Shown: positions 45,491 to 58,640, numbered from the stretch's first letter. The stretch is 64,000 nucleotides of DNA from Symsagittifera roscoffensis (GCF_963678635.1 NC_087062.1:18401789-18465788); one strand, 5' to 3'. Notes: generated by a model from the letters alone, not told the origin. Numbers and translations: made by a program.

Positions 45491-47760
45491 TATTACACAC
45501 CGTTCTATTCTCGTGGTCTCTGTGGTGAACTTCCCACTCCTCTTATGGTAACGTTCTCAAAAATTTATTCCTGCAGTGCCTTCTATTCTTCTTCTCGACG
45601 ACTCCATCAAAAGTTTCTTTTCGATGGTTCTGGAATTGCCAGGAGAGCTGCTCTCCGGCAGTTTTCGGTTTGCATCCATGAAGGCTGATGGAGGTTCCAG
45701 TGTGGAGATTTCATCATCTGCTGGCTCAGTCATTCTTTCCAACGTTCCCGTCTCGACTTCAAAGTCCTCTAGGAAATTGAAACCTAGGCTAGATATCCAC
45801 CTGTCGACGCCTTATCGTCATCCTTTCCTGCTTGATCAAGATTCTGTGCATAGGTTCTTCCGATCGACGGTGGTTTTCTCCCCCCTTGTCGTCTCGCTTC
45901 TGATTCTTCCCTGAACTCGAAGGGCCTTGCTCTTCACTCCCTGTCTCGTCTGGAAACTTTGGTATGACTAGCCTGCCAGCTGACTTGTCTTCTTCTTCTC
46001 CTTGCTTTATCTTGACTTCTTCACAGCCGAAGGGCGCTAGTGCAGTCCTCGTCAACAGTTTCCCGCTTATCAACAATTCCGGCTTCACGTTCATCACGAT
46101 TAGCGCTGTTTCCTGCAAGTCTGCCTTGCCTCTCTTGTTCATTGACGCCAGGGCCAAATTTGCCTACTCTTCTTCAAATCTTCCGGGTTTCGGAGTGGCT
46201 GTATTGGTGATTCGCCTCCTCGTCAATTCATCCATGTACGCAAACTATGTGTGTTGCATTACGGCAGCGTTCCTGCTCACGAAGCACGGGTCCATCGTCT
46301 CGGAGAACTTTGCCAACCTCCTTTCAATCGTTTCAAAGGCTCTCAACCTGGGAGTTTGTACTACGGAGTCTGATCCGAGCAACATCTCTCTAATCAGGGG
46401 AGTTCTGGTGTTTCTACTGGCAGCTTCTTGTACTCGCCCCAGCCCTTCGTTTCCTCTCTCGCTTTGTGGTACGAGGCCATCAAATGAGGAGTTCTAGTTA
46501 TTTCTCCATTTGTCTTGTTATAAGGCCTCAAGTTCCAGAGTTTCGGGAACGCTTCAATATGTCCTCTGTCTACTTCGCCCATTCAGTCACGGAAATGATC
46601 ATCAAAGTTTATTGCTGTCATCTCTGTCTCTGATATCTTCGCGAACAGCAAATCTTCCTTCATCAATTCTCGCAACACGCCTTGCTCACACCAATTGAGT
46701 GCGCTCCCATCCACTGCTGGTTCACGTGCAACACTGACCTTCTATGCGCTTCCACCTTAACGTCAGGGAACACGAATGTTACTGCAGGACCAAATATGAC
46801 CGTCACAAATTCCGTGGTTCTTCTGACTAACGCTAAGGGATCTGTCTTCATAGCTAGGCTCAAGTCAGTCAATAGGGGCATGCCTCCTGCATGACGTCGC
46901 ACATCTTCTTCTTTTTCAATCGTTTCGGCTTCTCCTGTTCCAAAGCGATTCTGCTGTAGAAGGTATTGGATAAAGGTGTGTCTCAGATCACCAACTTTGG
47001 TCCATGAGTCGGTGGATCTCTTCATATCAAATCTCCTAACGTTTTCTTTCGTTTGTTCCCATGGGTGATCGCAATTAGTGTCAGGAGTCCGTCAGTTGCT
47101 GGTGCTGCGCTCCCTCGGTGAGCAGCAGCACTGGTCCTTTCACAAAACTCTCCGCTCCAATCGTCACGAACAACGCCAGGATCACTACTATCAATAATTC
47201 TGTTACTGTTACTGTTTGGTGTAACTCTTTTATCAGCCACCGAGAGAGTCCGGGGTAGACTTTTGCCAGGAAGGACGCTGTCCATCCTGCTCCTAACCCT
47301 TCTAACATGCTGTCAGTTCTATCATAGCTTTCTTCTCCCATTAGACTCTGGGTCCAGAAAGTTTCAAGAGTTAATTGGCACATCATATTTACGAGTTCGG
47401 CTGATTTCTCCTCTGCATTCTCCGCTAAAACCATTTCCTCCACCAGGTAGGCATACATCTTTTACTCATCACAGGGCCTCGCTCGGAAGCGTTCGCGCCC
47501 AATGCTGCTACTCGAGGAGTCAAATGCAGCCACTTGTTGGTTTCCGGTTTTGTTCTCAAATACATCGCTTACAAGTGAGCTTTCGTCTCTTTGGAGCTTT
47601 GCTTCTTCTCTCCTTCCTCATTCATCTCCATTCCTCTGAACCACAAGTCATTGGACATCGCCTTTATCACTCAATGGTAATTTTTGATTCTTGGCTTTAA
47701 TTTGAGCTGCTTGCTGAAATTGACAGTTCCAACCCCAACACCTCATCCAGCACTAGCATA
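45491..47760 (-). repeat. Array unit 5
   Basis: Carries the unit 7 deletion near 46,719 and a GTTACT duplication near 47,205. ORFs 47,458-47,081, 47,025-46,663 and 46,157-45,789. Confidence 0.85.
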
Positions 47761-50030
47761 TTGCACACCGTTGTATTCTCGTGGTCTCTGTGGTGAACTT
47801 CCCACTCCTCTTATGGTAACGTTCTTAAAAAATTATTCCTGCAGTGCCTTCTATTCTTCTTCTCCTCGACAAATCCATCAAAAGTTTCTTTTCGATGGTT
47901 CTGGAATTGCCAGGAGAGCTGCTCTCCGGCAGTTTTCGGTTTGCATCCATGAAGGCTGATGGAGGTTCCAGTGTGGAGATTTCATCATCTGCTGGCTCAG
48001 TCATTCTTTCCAACGTTCCCGTCTCGACTTCAAAGTCCTCTAGGAAATTGAAACCTAGGCTAGATATCCACCTGTCGACGCCTTATCGTCATCCTTTCCT
48101 GCTTGATCAAGATTCTGTGCATAGGTTCTTCCGATCGACGGTGGTTTTCTCCCCCCTTGTCGTCTCGCTTCTGATTCTTCCCTGAACTCGAAGGGCCTTG
48201 CTCTTCACTCCCTGTCTCGTCTGGAAACTTTGGTATGACTAGCCTGCCAGCTGACTTGTCTTCTTCTTCCCCTTGCTTTATCTTGACTTCTTCACAGCCG
48301 AAGGGCGCTAGTGCAGTCCTCGTCAACAGTCTCCCGCTTATCAACAATTCCGGCTTCACGTTCATCACGATTAGCGCTGTTTCCTGCAAGTCTGCCTTGC
48401 CTCTCTTGTTCATTGACGCCAGGTCCAATTTTGCCCACTCTTCTTCAAATCTTCCGGGTTTCGGAGTGGCTGTATTGGTGATTTGCCTCCTCGTCAATTC
48501 ATCCATGTACGCAAACTATGTGTATTGCATTACGGCAGCGTTCCTGCTCACGAAGCACGGGTCCATCGTCTCGGAGAACTTTGCCGACCTCCTTTCAATA
48601 GTTTCAAAGGCTCTCAACCTGGGAGTTTGTACTACGGAGTCTGATCCGAGCAACATTTTTCTAATCAGGGGGTTCTGGTGTTTCTTCTGGCAGCTTCTTG
48701 TACTCGCCCCAGCCCTTCGTTTCCTCTCTCGCTTTGTGGTACGAGGCCATCAAATGAGGAGTTCTAGTTATTTCTCCATTTGTCTTGTTATAAGGCCTCA
48801 AGTTCCAGACTTTCGGGAACGCTTCAATATGTCCTCTGTCTACTTCGCCCATTCCGTCACGCAAATGATCATCAAAGTTTATTGCTGTCATCTCTGTCTC
48901 TGATATCTTCGCGAACAGCAAATCTTCCTTCATCAATTCTCGCAAGACGACTTGCTCACACCAAATGAATGCGCTCCCATCCACTGCTGAAATAAGGTTC
49001 ACGTGCAACACCGACCTTCTATGCGCTTCCACCTTAACGTCAGGGAACACGAATGTTACTGCAGGACCAAATATGACCGTCACAAATTCCGTGGTTCTTC
49101 TGACTAACGCTAAGGGATCGGTCTTCATAGCTAGGCTCAAGTCAGTCAATAGGGGCATACCTCCTGCAGGACGTCGCACATCTTCTTCGTTTTCAATCGT
49201 TTCGGCTTCTCCTGTTCCAAAGCGATTCTGCTGTAGAAGGTATTGGATAAAGGTGTGTCTCAGATCCCCAACTTTGGTCCATGAGTCGGTGGATCTCTTC
49301 ATATCAAATCTCCTAACTTTTTCTTTCATTTGTTCCCATGGGTGATCGCAATTAGTGTCAGGAGTCCTTCAGTTGCTGGTGCTGCACTCCCTCGGTGAGC
49401 AGTAGCACTGGTCCTTTCACAAAACTCTCCGCTCCAATCGTCACGAACAACGCCAGGATCACTACTATCGATAATTCTGTTACTGTTTGGTGTAACTCTT
49501 TTATCAGCCACCGAGAGAGTCCGGGGTAGACTTTTGCCAGGAAGGACGCTGTCCATCCTGCTCCTAACCTTTCTAACATGCTGTCAGTTCTATCACAGCT
49601 TTCTTCTCCCATTAGACTCTGGGTCCAGAAAGTTTCAAGAGTTATTTGGCACATCCTATTTACGAGTTCGGCTGATTTCTCCTCTGCATTCTCCGCTAAA
49701 ACCATTTCCTCCACCAGTTAGGCATAAATCTTTTACTCATCACAGGGCCTCGCTCGGAAGCGTTCGCGCCCAATGCTGCTACTCGAGGAGTCAAATGCAG
49801 CCACTTGTTGGTTTCCGGTTTCGTTCTCAAATACATCGCTTACAAGTGAGCTTTCGTCTCTTTGGAGTATTGCCTCTTCTCTCCTTCCTCATTCATCTCC
49901 ATTCCTCTGAACCACAAGTCATTGGACATCGCCTTTATCACTCGATGGTCATTTTTGATTCTTGGCTTTAATTTGAGCTGCTTGCTGAAATTGACAGTTC
50001 CAACCCCAACACCTCATCCAGCACTAGCAT
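47761..50030 (-). repeat. Array unit 4
   Basis: ORF 49,329-48,661 (223 codons) spans the core. The segment before it reads CQITLETF and SCDRTDSMLERLG, variants shared with unit 3 only. Confidence 0.85.
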
Positions 50031-52300
50031 ATTACACACCGTTCTATTCTCGTGGTCTCTGTGGTGAACTTCCCACTCCTCTTATGGTAACGTTCTTAAA
50101 AAATTATTCCTGCAGTGCCTTCTATTCTTCTTCTCCTCGACGAATCCATCAAAAAATTCTTTTCGATGGTTCTGGAATTGCCAGGAGAGCTGCTCTCCGG
50201 CAGTTTTCGGTTTGCATCCATGAAGGCTGATAGAGGTTCCAGTGTGGAGATTTCATCCTCTGCTGGCTCAGTCATTCTTTCCAACGTTCCCGTCTCGACT
50301 TCAAAGTCCTCTAGGAAATTGAAACCTAGGCTAGATATCCACCTGTCGACGCCTTATCGTCATCCTTTCCTGCTTGATCAGGATTCTGTGCATAGGTTCT
50401 TCCGATCGACGGTGGTTTTCTCCCCCCTTGTCGTCTCGCTTCTGATTCTTCCCTGAACTCGAAGGGCTTTGCTCTTCACTACCTGTCTCGTCTGGAAACT
50501 TTGGTATGACTAGCCTGCCAGCTGACTTGTCTTCTTCTTCTCCTTGCTTTATCTTGACTTCTTCACAGCCGAAGGGCGCTAGTGCAGTCCTCGTCAACAG
50601 TTTCAGCTTATCAACAATTCCGGCTTCACGTTCATCACGATTAGCGCTGTTTCCAGCAAGTCTGCCTTGCTTCTCTTGTTCATTGACGCCAGGTCCAAAT
50701 TTGCCCACTCTTCTTCAAATCTTCCGAGTTTCGGAGTGGCTGTATTGGTGATTCGCCTCCTCGTCAATTCATCCATGTACGCAAACTATGTGTATTGCAT
50801 TACGGCAGCGTTCCTGCTCACGAAGCACGGGTCCATCGTCTCGGAGAACTTTGCCAACCTCCTTTCAATCGTTTCAAAGGCTCTCAACCTGGGAGTGTGT
50901 ACTACGGAGTCTGATCCGAGCAAAATTTTTCTAATCAGGGGAGTTCTGGTGTTTCTTCTGGCAGCTTCTTGTACTCGCCCCAGCCCTTCGCTTCCTCTCT
51001 CGCTTTGGGGTACGAGGCCATCAAATGAGGAGTTCTAGTTATTTCTCCATTTGTCTTGTTAAAAGGCCTCAAGTTCCAGAGTTTCGGGAACGCTTCAATA
51101 TGTCCTCTGTCTACTTCGCCCATTCAGTCACGGAAATGATCATCAAAGTTTATTGCTGTCATCTCTGTCTCTGATATCTTCGCGAACAGCAAATCTTCCT
51201 TCATCAATTCTCGCAACACGCCTTGCTCACACCAATTGAGTGCGCTCCCATCCACTGCTGAAATAAGGTTCACGTGCAACACCGACCTTCTATGCGCTTC
51301 CACCTTAACGTCAGGGAACACGAATGTTACTGCAGGACCAAATATGACCGTCACAAATTCCGTGGTTCTTCTGACTAACGCTAAGGGATCGGTCTTCATA
51401 GCTAGGCTCAAGTCAGTCAATAGGGGCATGCCTTCTGCATGACGTCGCACATCTTCTTCTTTTTCAATCGTTTCGGCTTCTCCTGTTCCAAAGCGATTCT
51501 GCTGTAGAAGGTATTGGATAAAAGTGTGTCTCAGATCCCCCACTTTGGTCCATGAGTCGGTGGATCTCTTCATATCAAATCTCCTAACTTTTTCTTTCAT
51601 TTGTTCCCATGGGTGATCGCAATTAGTGTCAGGAGTCCTTCAGTTGCTGGTGCTGCACTCCCTCGGTGAGCAGTAGCACTGGTACTTTCACAAAACTCTC
51701 CGCTCCAATCGTCACGAACAACGCCAGGATCACTACTATCGATAATTCTGTTACTGTTTGGTGTAACTCTTTTATCAGCCACCGAGAGAGTCCGGGGTAG
51801 ACTTTTGCCAGGAAGGACGCTGTCCATCCTGCTCCTAACCTTTCTAACATGCTGTCAGTTCTATCACAGCTTTCTTCTCCCATTAGACTCTGGGTCCAGA
51901 AAGTTTCAAGAGTTATTTGGCACATCCTATTTACGAGTTCGGCTGATTTCTCCTCTGCATTCTCCGCTAAAACCATTTCCTCCACCAGTTAGGCATAAAT
52001 CTTTTACTCATCACAGGGCCTCGATCGGAAGCGTTCGCGCCCAATACTGCTACTCGAGGATTCAAATGCAGCCACTTGTTGGTTTCCGGTTTCGTTCTCA
52101 AATACATCGCTTACAAGTGAGCTTTTGTCTCTTTGGAGCTTTGCCTCTTCTCTCCTTCCTCATTCATCTCCATTCCTCTGAACCACAAGTCATTGGACAT
52201 CGCCTTTATCACTCGATGGTCATTTTTGATTCTTGGCTTTAATTTAAGCTGCTTGCTGAAATTGACAGTTCCAACCCCAACACCTCATCCAGCACTAGCA
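50031..52300 (-). repeat. Array unit 3
   Basis: ORFs 51,985-51,629, 51,600-51,124 (159 codons) and 50,708-50,331. Shares the CQITLETF variants with unit 4; a 2-nt loss near 50,605 (TTTCCCGC to TTTCAGC region) breaks the Lys-rich frame. Confidence 0.85.
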
Positions 52301-54572
52301 TATTACACACCGTTCTATTCTCGTGGTCTCTGTGGTGAACTTCCCACTCCTCTTATGGTAACGTTCTCAAAAATTTATTCCTGCAGTGCCTTCTATTCTT
52401 CTTCTCCTCGACGACTCCATCAAAGTTTTTTTTCGATGGTTCTGGAATTGCCAGAAGAGCTGCTCTCCGGCAATTTTCGGTTTGCATCCATGAAGGCTGA
52501 TGGAGGTTCCAGTGTGGAGATTTCATCCTCTGCTGGCTCAGTCATTCTTTCCAACGTTCCCGTCTCGACTTCAAAGTCCTCTAGGAAATTGAAACCTAGG
52601 CTAGATATCCACCTGTCGACGCCTTATCGTCATCCTTTCCTGCTTGATCAGGATCCTGCTGCATAGGTTCTTCCGATCGACGGTGGTTTTCTCCCTCCTT
52701 GTCGTCTCGCTTCTGATTCTTCCCTGAACTCGAAGGGCCTTGCTTTTCACTCCCTGTCTCGTCTGGAAACTTTGGTATGACTAGCCTGCCAGCTGACTTG
52801 TCTTCTACTTCTCCTGGCTTTATCTTGACTTCTTCACAGCCGAAGGGCGCTAGTGCAGTTCTCGTCAACAGTTTCCCGCTTATCAACAATTCCGGCTTCA
52901 CGTTCATCACGATTAGCGCTGTTTCCTGCAAGTCTGCCTTGCCTTTCTTGTTCATTGACGCCAGGTCCAATTTTGCCCACTCTTCTTCAAATCTTCCGGG
53001 TTTCGGAGTGGCTGTATTGGTGATTCGCCTCCTCGTAAATTCATCTGTGTACTCAAACTTTGAGTGTTGCATTACGGCAGCGTTCCTGCTCACGAAGCAC
53101 GGGTCCATCGTCTCGGAGAACTTTGCCAACCTCCTTTCAATCGTTTCAAAGGCTCTCAACCTGGGAGTTTGTACTACGGAGTCTGATCCGAGCAACATTT
53201 TTCTAATCAGGGGAGTTTTGGTGTTTCTTCTGGCAGCTTCTTCTACTCGCCCCAGCCCTTCGTTTTCTCTCTCGCTTTGTGGTACGAGGCCATCAAATGA
53301 GGAGTTCTAGTTATTTCTCCATTTGTCTTGTTATAAGGCCTCAAGTTCCAGAGTTTCGGGAACGCTTCAATATGTCCTCTGTCTACTTCGCCCATTCCGT
53401 CACGCAAATGATCATCAAAGTTTATTGCTGTCATCTCTGTCTCTGATATCTTCGCGAACAGCAAATCTTCCTTCATCAATTCTCGCAAGACGACTTGCTC
53501 ACACCAAATGAATGCGCTCCCATCCACTGCTGAAATAAGGTTCACGTGCAACACCGACCTTCTATGCGCTTCCACCTTAACGTCAGGGAACACGAATGTT
53601 ACTGCAGGACCAAATATGACCGTCACAAATTCCGTGGTTCTTCTGACTAACGCTAAGGGATCGGTCTTCATAGCTAGGCTCAAGTCAGTCAATAGGGGCA
53701 TGCCTCCTGCATGACGTCGCACATCTTCTTCTTTTTCAATTGTTTCGGCTTCTCCTGTTCCAAAGCGATTCTGCTGTAGAAGGTATTGGATAAAGGTGTG
53801 TCTCAGATCCCCAACTTTGGTCCATGAGTCGGTGGATCTCTTCATATCAAATCTCCTAACGTTTTCTTTCATTTGTTCCCATGGGTGATCACAATTAGTG
53901 TCAGGGGTCCGTCAGTTGCTGGTGCTGCACTCCCTCGGTGAGCAGTAGCACTGGTTCTTTCAAAAAACTCTCCGCTCCAATCGTCACGAACAACGCCAGG
54001 ATCACTACTATCGATAATTCTGCTACTGTTTGGTGTAACTCTTTTATCAGGCACCGAGAGAGTCCGGGGTAGACTTTTGCCAGGAAGGACGCTGTCCATC
54101 CTGCTCCTAACCCTTCTAACATGCTGTCAGTTCTATCATAGCTTTCTTCTCCCATTAGACTCTGGGTCCAGAAAGTTTCAAGAGTTAATTGGCACATCCT
54201 ATTTACGAGTTCGGCTGATTTCTCCTCTGCATTCTCCGCTAAAACCATTTCCTCCAACAGGTAGGCATAAATATTTTACTCATCACAGGGCCTCGCTCGG
54301 AAGCGTTCGCGCCCAATGCTGCTACTCGAGGAGTCAAATGTAGCCACTTGTTGGTTTCCGGTTTCGTTCTCAAATACATCGCTTACAAGTGAGCTTTCGT
54401 CTCTTTGGAGTTTTGCCTATTCTCTCCTTCCTCATTCATCTCCATTACTCTGAACCACAAGTCATTGGACATCGCCATTATCACTCGATGGTCATTTTTG
54501 ATTCTTGGCTTTAATTTGAGCTGCTTGCTGAAATTGACAGTTCCAACCCCAACACCTCATCCAGCACTAGCA
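52301..54572 (-). repeat. Array unit 2
   Basis: ORFs 54,257-53,901, 53,872-53,243 (210 codons, core) and 53,198-52,596 (201 codons). The last part resembles unit 1 and unit 9. Confidence 0.85.
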
Positions 54573-56838
54573 TATTACACACCGTTCTATTCTCGTGGTC
54601 TCTGTGGTGAACTTCCCACTCCTCTTATGGTAACGTTCTCAAAAATTTATTCCTGCAGTGCCTTCTATTCTTCTTCTCCTCGACGACTCCATCAAAGTTT
54701 TTTTCGATGGTTCTGGAATTGCCAGAAGAGCTGCTCTCCGGCAATTTTCGGTTTGCATCCATGAAGGCTGATGGAGGTTCCAGTGTGGAGATTTCATCCT
54801 CTGCTGGCTCAGTCATTCTTTCCAACGTTCCCGTCTCGACTTCAAAGTCCTCTAGGAAATTGAAACTTAGGCTAGATATCCACCTGTCGACGCCTTATCA
54901 TCATCCTTTCCTGCTTGATCAGAATCCTGCTGCATAGGTTCTTCCGATCGACGGTGGTTTTCTCCCTCCTTGTACTCTCGCTTCTGATTCTTCCCTGAAC
55001 TCGAAGGGCCTTGCTCTTCACTCCCTGTCTCGTCTGGAAACTTTGGTATGACTAGCCTGCCAGCTGACTTGTCTTCTACTTCTCCTAGCTTTATCTTGAC
55101 TTCTTCACAGCCGAAGGGCGCTAGTGCAGTTTTCGTCAACAGTTTCCCGCTTATCAACAATTCCGGCTTCACGTTCATCACGATTAGCGCTGTTTCCTGC
55201 AAGTCTGCCTTGCCTTTCTTGTTCATTGACGCCAGGTCCAATTTTGCCCACTCTTCTTCAAATCTTCCGGGTTTCGGAGTGGCTGTATTGGTGATTCGCT
55301 TCCTCGTCATTTCATCTGTGTACTCAAACTTTGAGTGTTGCATTACGGCAGCATTCCTGCTCACGAAGCACGGGTCCATCGTCTCGGAGAACTTTGCCAA
55401 CCTCCTTTCAATCGTTTCAAAGGCTCTCAACCTAGGAGTTTGTACTACGGAGTCTGATCCGAGCAACATTTTTCTAATCATGGGAGTTCTGGTGTTTCTT
55501 CTGGCAGCTGTTTGTACTCGCCCCAGCCCTTCGTTTCCTCTCTCGCTTTGTGGTACGAGGCCATCAAATTAGGAGTTCTAGTTATTTCTCCATTTGTCTT
55601 GTTATAAGGCCTCAAGTTCCAGAGTTTCGGGAACGCTTCAATATGTCCTCTGTCTACTTCGCCCATTCCGTTACGCAATTGATCATCAAAGTTTATTGCT
55701 GTCATCTCTGTCTCTGATATCTTCGCGAACAGCGAATCTTCTTTCATCAATTCTCGCAAGACGACTTGCTCACACCAAATGATTGCGCTCCCATCCACTG
55801 CTGAAATAAGGTTCTCGTGCAACACCGACCTTCTATACGCTTCCACCTTAACGTCAGGGAACACGAATGTTACTGCATGACCAAGTATGACCGTCACAAA
55901 TTCCGTGGTTCCTCTGACTAACGCTAAGGGATCGGTCCTCATAGCTAGGCTCAAGTCAGTCAATAGGGGCATGCCTCCTGCATGACGTCGCACATCTTCT
56001 TCGTTTTCAATCGTTTCGGCTTCTCCTGTTCCAAAGCGATTCTGCTGTAGAAGGTATTGGATAAAGGTGTGTCTCAGATCCCCTACTTTGGTCCATGAGT
56101 CGGTGGATCTCTTCATATCAAATCTCCTAACGTTTTCTTTCATTTGTTCCCATGGGTGATCGCAATTAGTGTCAGGAGTCCGTTCACTTGCTGGTTCTGC
56201 ACTCCCTCGGTGAGCAGTAGCACTGGTCATTTCACAAAACTCTCCGCTCCAAACGTCACGAACAACGCCAGGATCACTACTATCGATAATTATGTTTGGA
56301 GTAACTCTTTTATCAGGCACCGAGAGAGTCCGGGGTAGACTTTCGCCAGGAAGGACGCGGTCCATCCTGCTCCTAATCCTTCTAACATGCTGTCAGTTCT
56401 ATCATAGCCTCCTTCTCCCAATAGACTCTGCGTCCAGAAAATTTCAAGAGTTAATTGGCACATCCTATTTACGAATTCGGCTGATTTCTCCTCTGCATTC
56501 TCCGCTAAAACCAACTCCTCCACCAGGTAGGCATAAATCTTTTACTCATCACAGGGCCTCGCTCGGTAGCGTTCGCGCCCAATGCTGCTACTCGAGGAGT
56601 CAAATGCAGCCACTTGTTGATTTCGGGTTTCGTTCGCAAATACATCGCTTCCAAGTGAGCTTCGTCTCTTTTGAGATCTGCCTCTTCTCTCCTTCCTCCT
56701 TTATCTCCATTCTTCTGAACCACAAGTCATTGGACATCGCCGTATCACTCGATGGTCATTTTTAATTCCTGGCTTTAACTTGAGCTGCCTGCTGAAATTG
56801 GACAGTTCCAACCCAACACCTCATCCAGCACTAGCATG
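54573..56838 (-). repeat. Array unit 1 (5'-most), with the longest core ORF
   Basis: ORF 56,365-55,478 (296 codons) runs from the hydrophobic segment through DGSAIIWCEQ to KLWNLRPYNKTNGE. ORF 55,481-54,867 (205 codons) overlaps it by a few bases and carries the ETIERRLAKFSETMD and KPELLISGKLL segments. Joined without a break to the upstream E2 module at 56,838. Shares end-type variants with unit 10. Confidence 0.85.
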
Positions 56839-57584
56839 TTTTGTGAAGGGTCTTTGAATCCTCTCATGGCGTTTGAGATGTCCGACCATACTGCCGGCAA
56901 TTCTTCCCTAAGTGATTTCAGGTTCTTCGCTTCCTCTTTGCGGTTCGGAGCAGATATGATCACATCATACTTTTCTTCTGAGACTAATGCCACCATTACC
57001 ATTACACGAATATCAATCCATCCGGGAGATGTGCAAATGCCGCTTTTGGCGCCGATTGATTCTAGAATGTCTTCGGTTGCTGGCCATACTGCACCTTGCG
57101 CCGATGTAGGCTCTCTGAATCTGCTCAGGAAAATCCTACTATGCAAGTGGTCATTTATGCCGTCAAACACGATCGTGATTGGATTCATTTCAATTTGTCG
57201 TTGGATACCGATTGCCATTTATACAGACTGCATCAGATCCAATTCGATTGCCGCAAGCATTATCACTTCAGGCCAAATGAAGGACTTGGAAGTATGCATA
57301 AAGTCCGAGTTCGCCACCAACAAAATCTTGGCGTTCCTTATCTCTACTTTATCGTACGCCGCAAAGATAGTCTCGTCCTTTCGAATCTTCAGTTCACCAT
57401 ATCTCTCAACGTCGCCTTCTTGCGCTACTTGCTTTGGGTAAGCCCTTTCTTTCACGTGAGATGGAGGTGCTCGCACTTGTTTGAACATCTTCACATGCTG
57501 TCCTATTGGTGCTCTGGTCGTCAGAAATCTTCCTGGTCTTTCTTCGCAATTTACTTCGCTGTGGTTCATTCTCACGTCCTGCAA
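56775..57584 (-). pseudogene. Second module of E2 (NSDF and GINDHLH), possibly SGNH-like
   Basis: One frame with a single TAA at 57,219-57,221, followed at once by ATG. Contains KILLVANSDF, then TIVFDGINDHLHSR, SPGW and SLREELPAVWSDISNAMRGF, which matches E1 (ELVAAWADMSHALRGF). It leads into the first array unit. The GSDF/GxND order resembles SGNH blocks I and III, without a visible block V, so the family call is weak. Confidence 0.45.
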
Positions 57585-57646
57585 AGGTCTGGGGCATTCA
57601 CTGGACCCATGGTGTTATTTGAGGGCAGTCCCTCAAGATCAGCGAA

Positions 57647-58000
57647 TCATGAGGCCATCGTGGAGCCAAAGTTGATGCCAGCTGCTATCAACCAGTTCAC
57701 TCCCACGATCGAGTATAACCCGTTCACAGAGAGCCTAGCTCCATTCAGCATCCTCATCGCGTCGGCTGCAAACTTCACCATTTGAAAATTCAACTTCTTT
57801 AGATCTTGTTTGTAGACCAGCCAGGGGAAAGTATGGGTCTCGACCACATTAGAGAACTTATGTCTGGTCGTCGCTCTTCTCGGCTTGTACTCTTTGTTTC
57901 TGACCTCGAGGTGAATGACGTCGTATCCGTTGTCGAGTTTACATGTCCTAGTCTCCTTCGCGGATGAATAGCTCTTCTCACTGGCGCTTCGCCCAGTCAA
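57647..58000 (-). pseudogene. E2 segment between SGNH domain and second module
   Basis: 118 codons in a different frame from its neighbours, charged then hydrophobic (LNGARLSVNGLYSIVGVNWL). It occupies the place of E1 5,400-5,700. Unrecognised. Confidence 0.4.
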
Positions 58001-58640
58001 TCCAGTACGTCCGTTCTTTGCCCAAGCTCACTGGAGCTCTGTGGCACTGCTGGGACGGGCTCATTCGCTGTTTCCTCCCTTATCTGCACTCCTGTATCAA
58101 AGAGTTCAACCTCTAGCTCCTCCAGCCGCTCCTGGAAGACGCGGTTCATCCAGGCTTGTCCCTCTATACTGTCAAAATGGACTCCATCTGTAGTGAATCT
58201 GGCCTGATCCATGGCTCTCAGTTCATGTTCTAAATCCATCAGGATCATCCACCCAGCATTGCGACTCGCCAGATTTCTCACTATAATATTCCATCTGATG
58301 ACTTTTTCATTGTAATTCCTTCCCTTCGGTGTTACGTTCTCATGCTCATCGGGACGGTGAAGACGGTCAGTACAGCATATTTGAACTTCTGCCAGATAGT
58401 GGTAAATAGGCATACCATCATTGGTTCCCATTGAGCTTCTTCCTCGTCCGAGCTCCTGGACGCATTATTCGTGCCTATTAATATCATTATATTTGAAATT
58501 TTTCCTGCATTCACCAGTTCCACCATTCGATACAGCTGGGCTATCGTTGCGCCTCCAAAAGCCATCACTGTGGTGATCCTCGAGGTCCTCAAGTTCTGTA
58601 GAACTCCCACCAAACTGTCGCCCAAAAAAAATGGGATGTC
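57997..58640 (-). pseudogene. SGNH (GDSL-type) hydrolase domain of E2
   Basis: Block I LGDSLVGVL with Ser codon 58,616-58,614; block II Gly in MAFGGATIAQL; block III LIGTNNASR (about 58,480-58,464); block V DGVHF (58,189-58,175). All catalytic positions are kept. Frame is lost at an A8 run (58,624-58,631) just before GDSL and again between GTNN and the C-terminal half (58,431-57,997). Insertion or deletion at homopolymers may be decay or assembly error. Orthologous in position to E1 4318-5439. Confidence 0.85.

Larger units (their letters stand above)
34771..56838 (-). repeat. Tandem array, ten units of about 2.27 kb, inside E2
   Basis: The junction CACTAGCATATTACACACCG recurs at about 38,686, 40,957, 43,220, 45,490, 47,760, 50,030, 52,300 and 54,572, with diverged forms at 36,418 and 56,838. 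Most spacings are 2,263-2,272 bp; 2,271 is 757 codons. The unit spans the E2 equivalent of E1 about 6,465-9,100, i.e. most of the core ORF and the Lys-rich part. Nine units are near full length, the tenth is deleted. The many long + strand frames here are antisense shadows. Confidence 0.95.

Noticed and set aside
34771-56838. Long + strand frames recurring in each array unit (145, 177, 112 codons)
   Set aside because: They lie antisense to conserved - strand coding that matches E1, and recur only because the DNA unit recurs.
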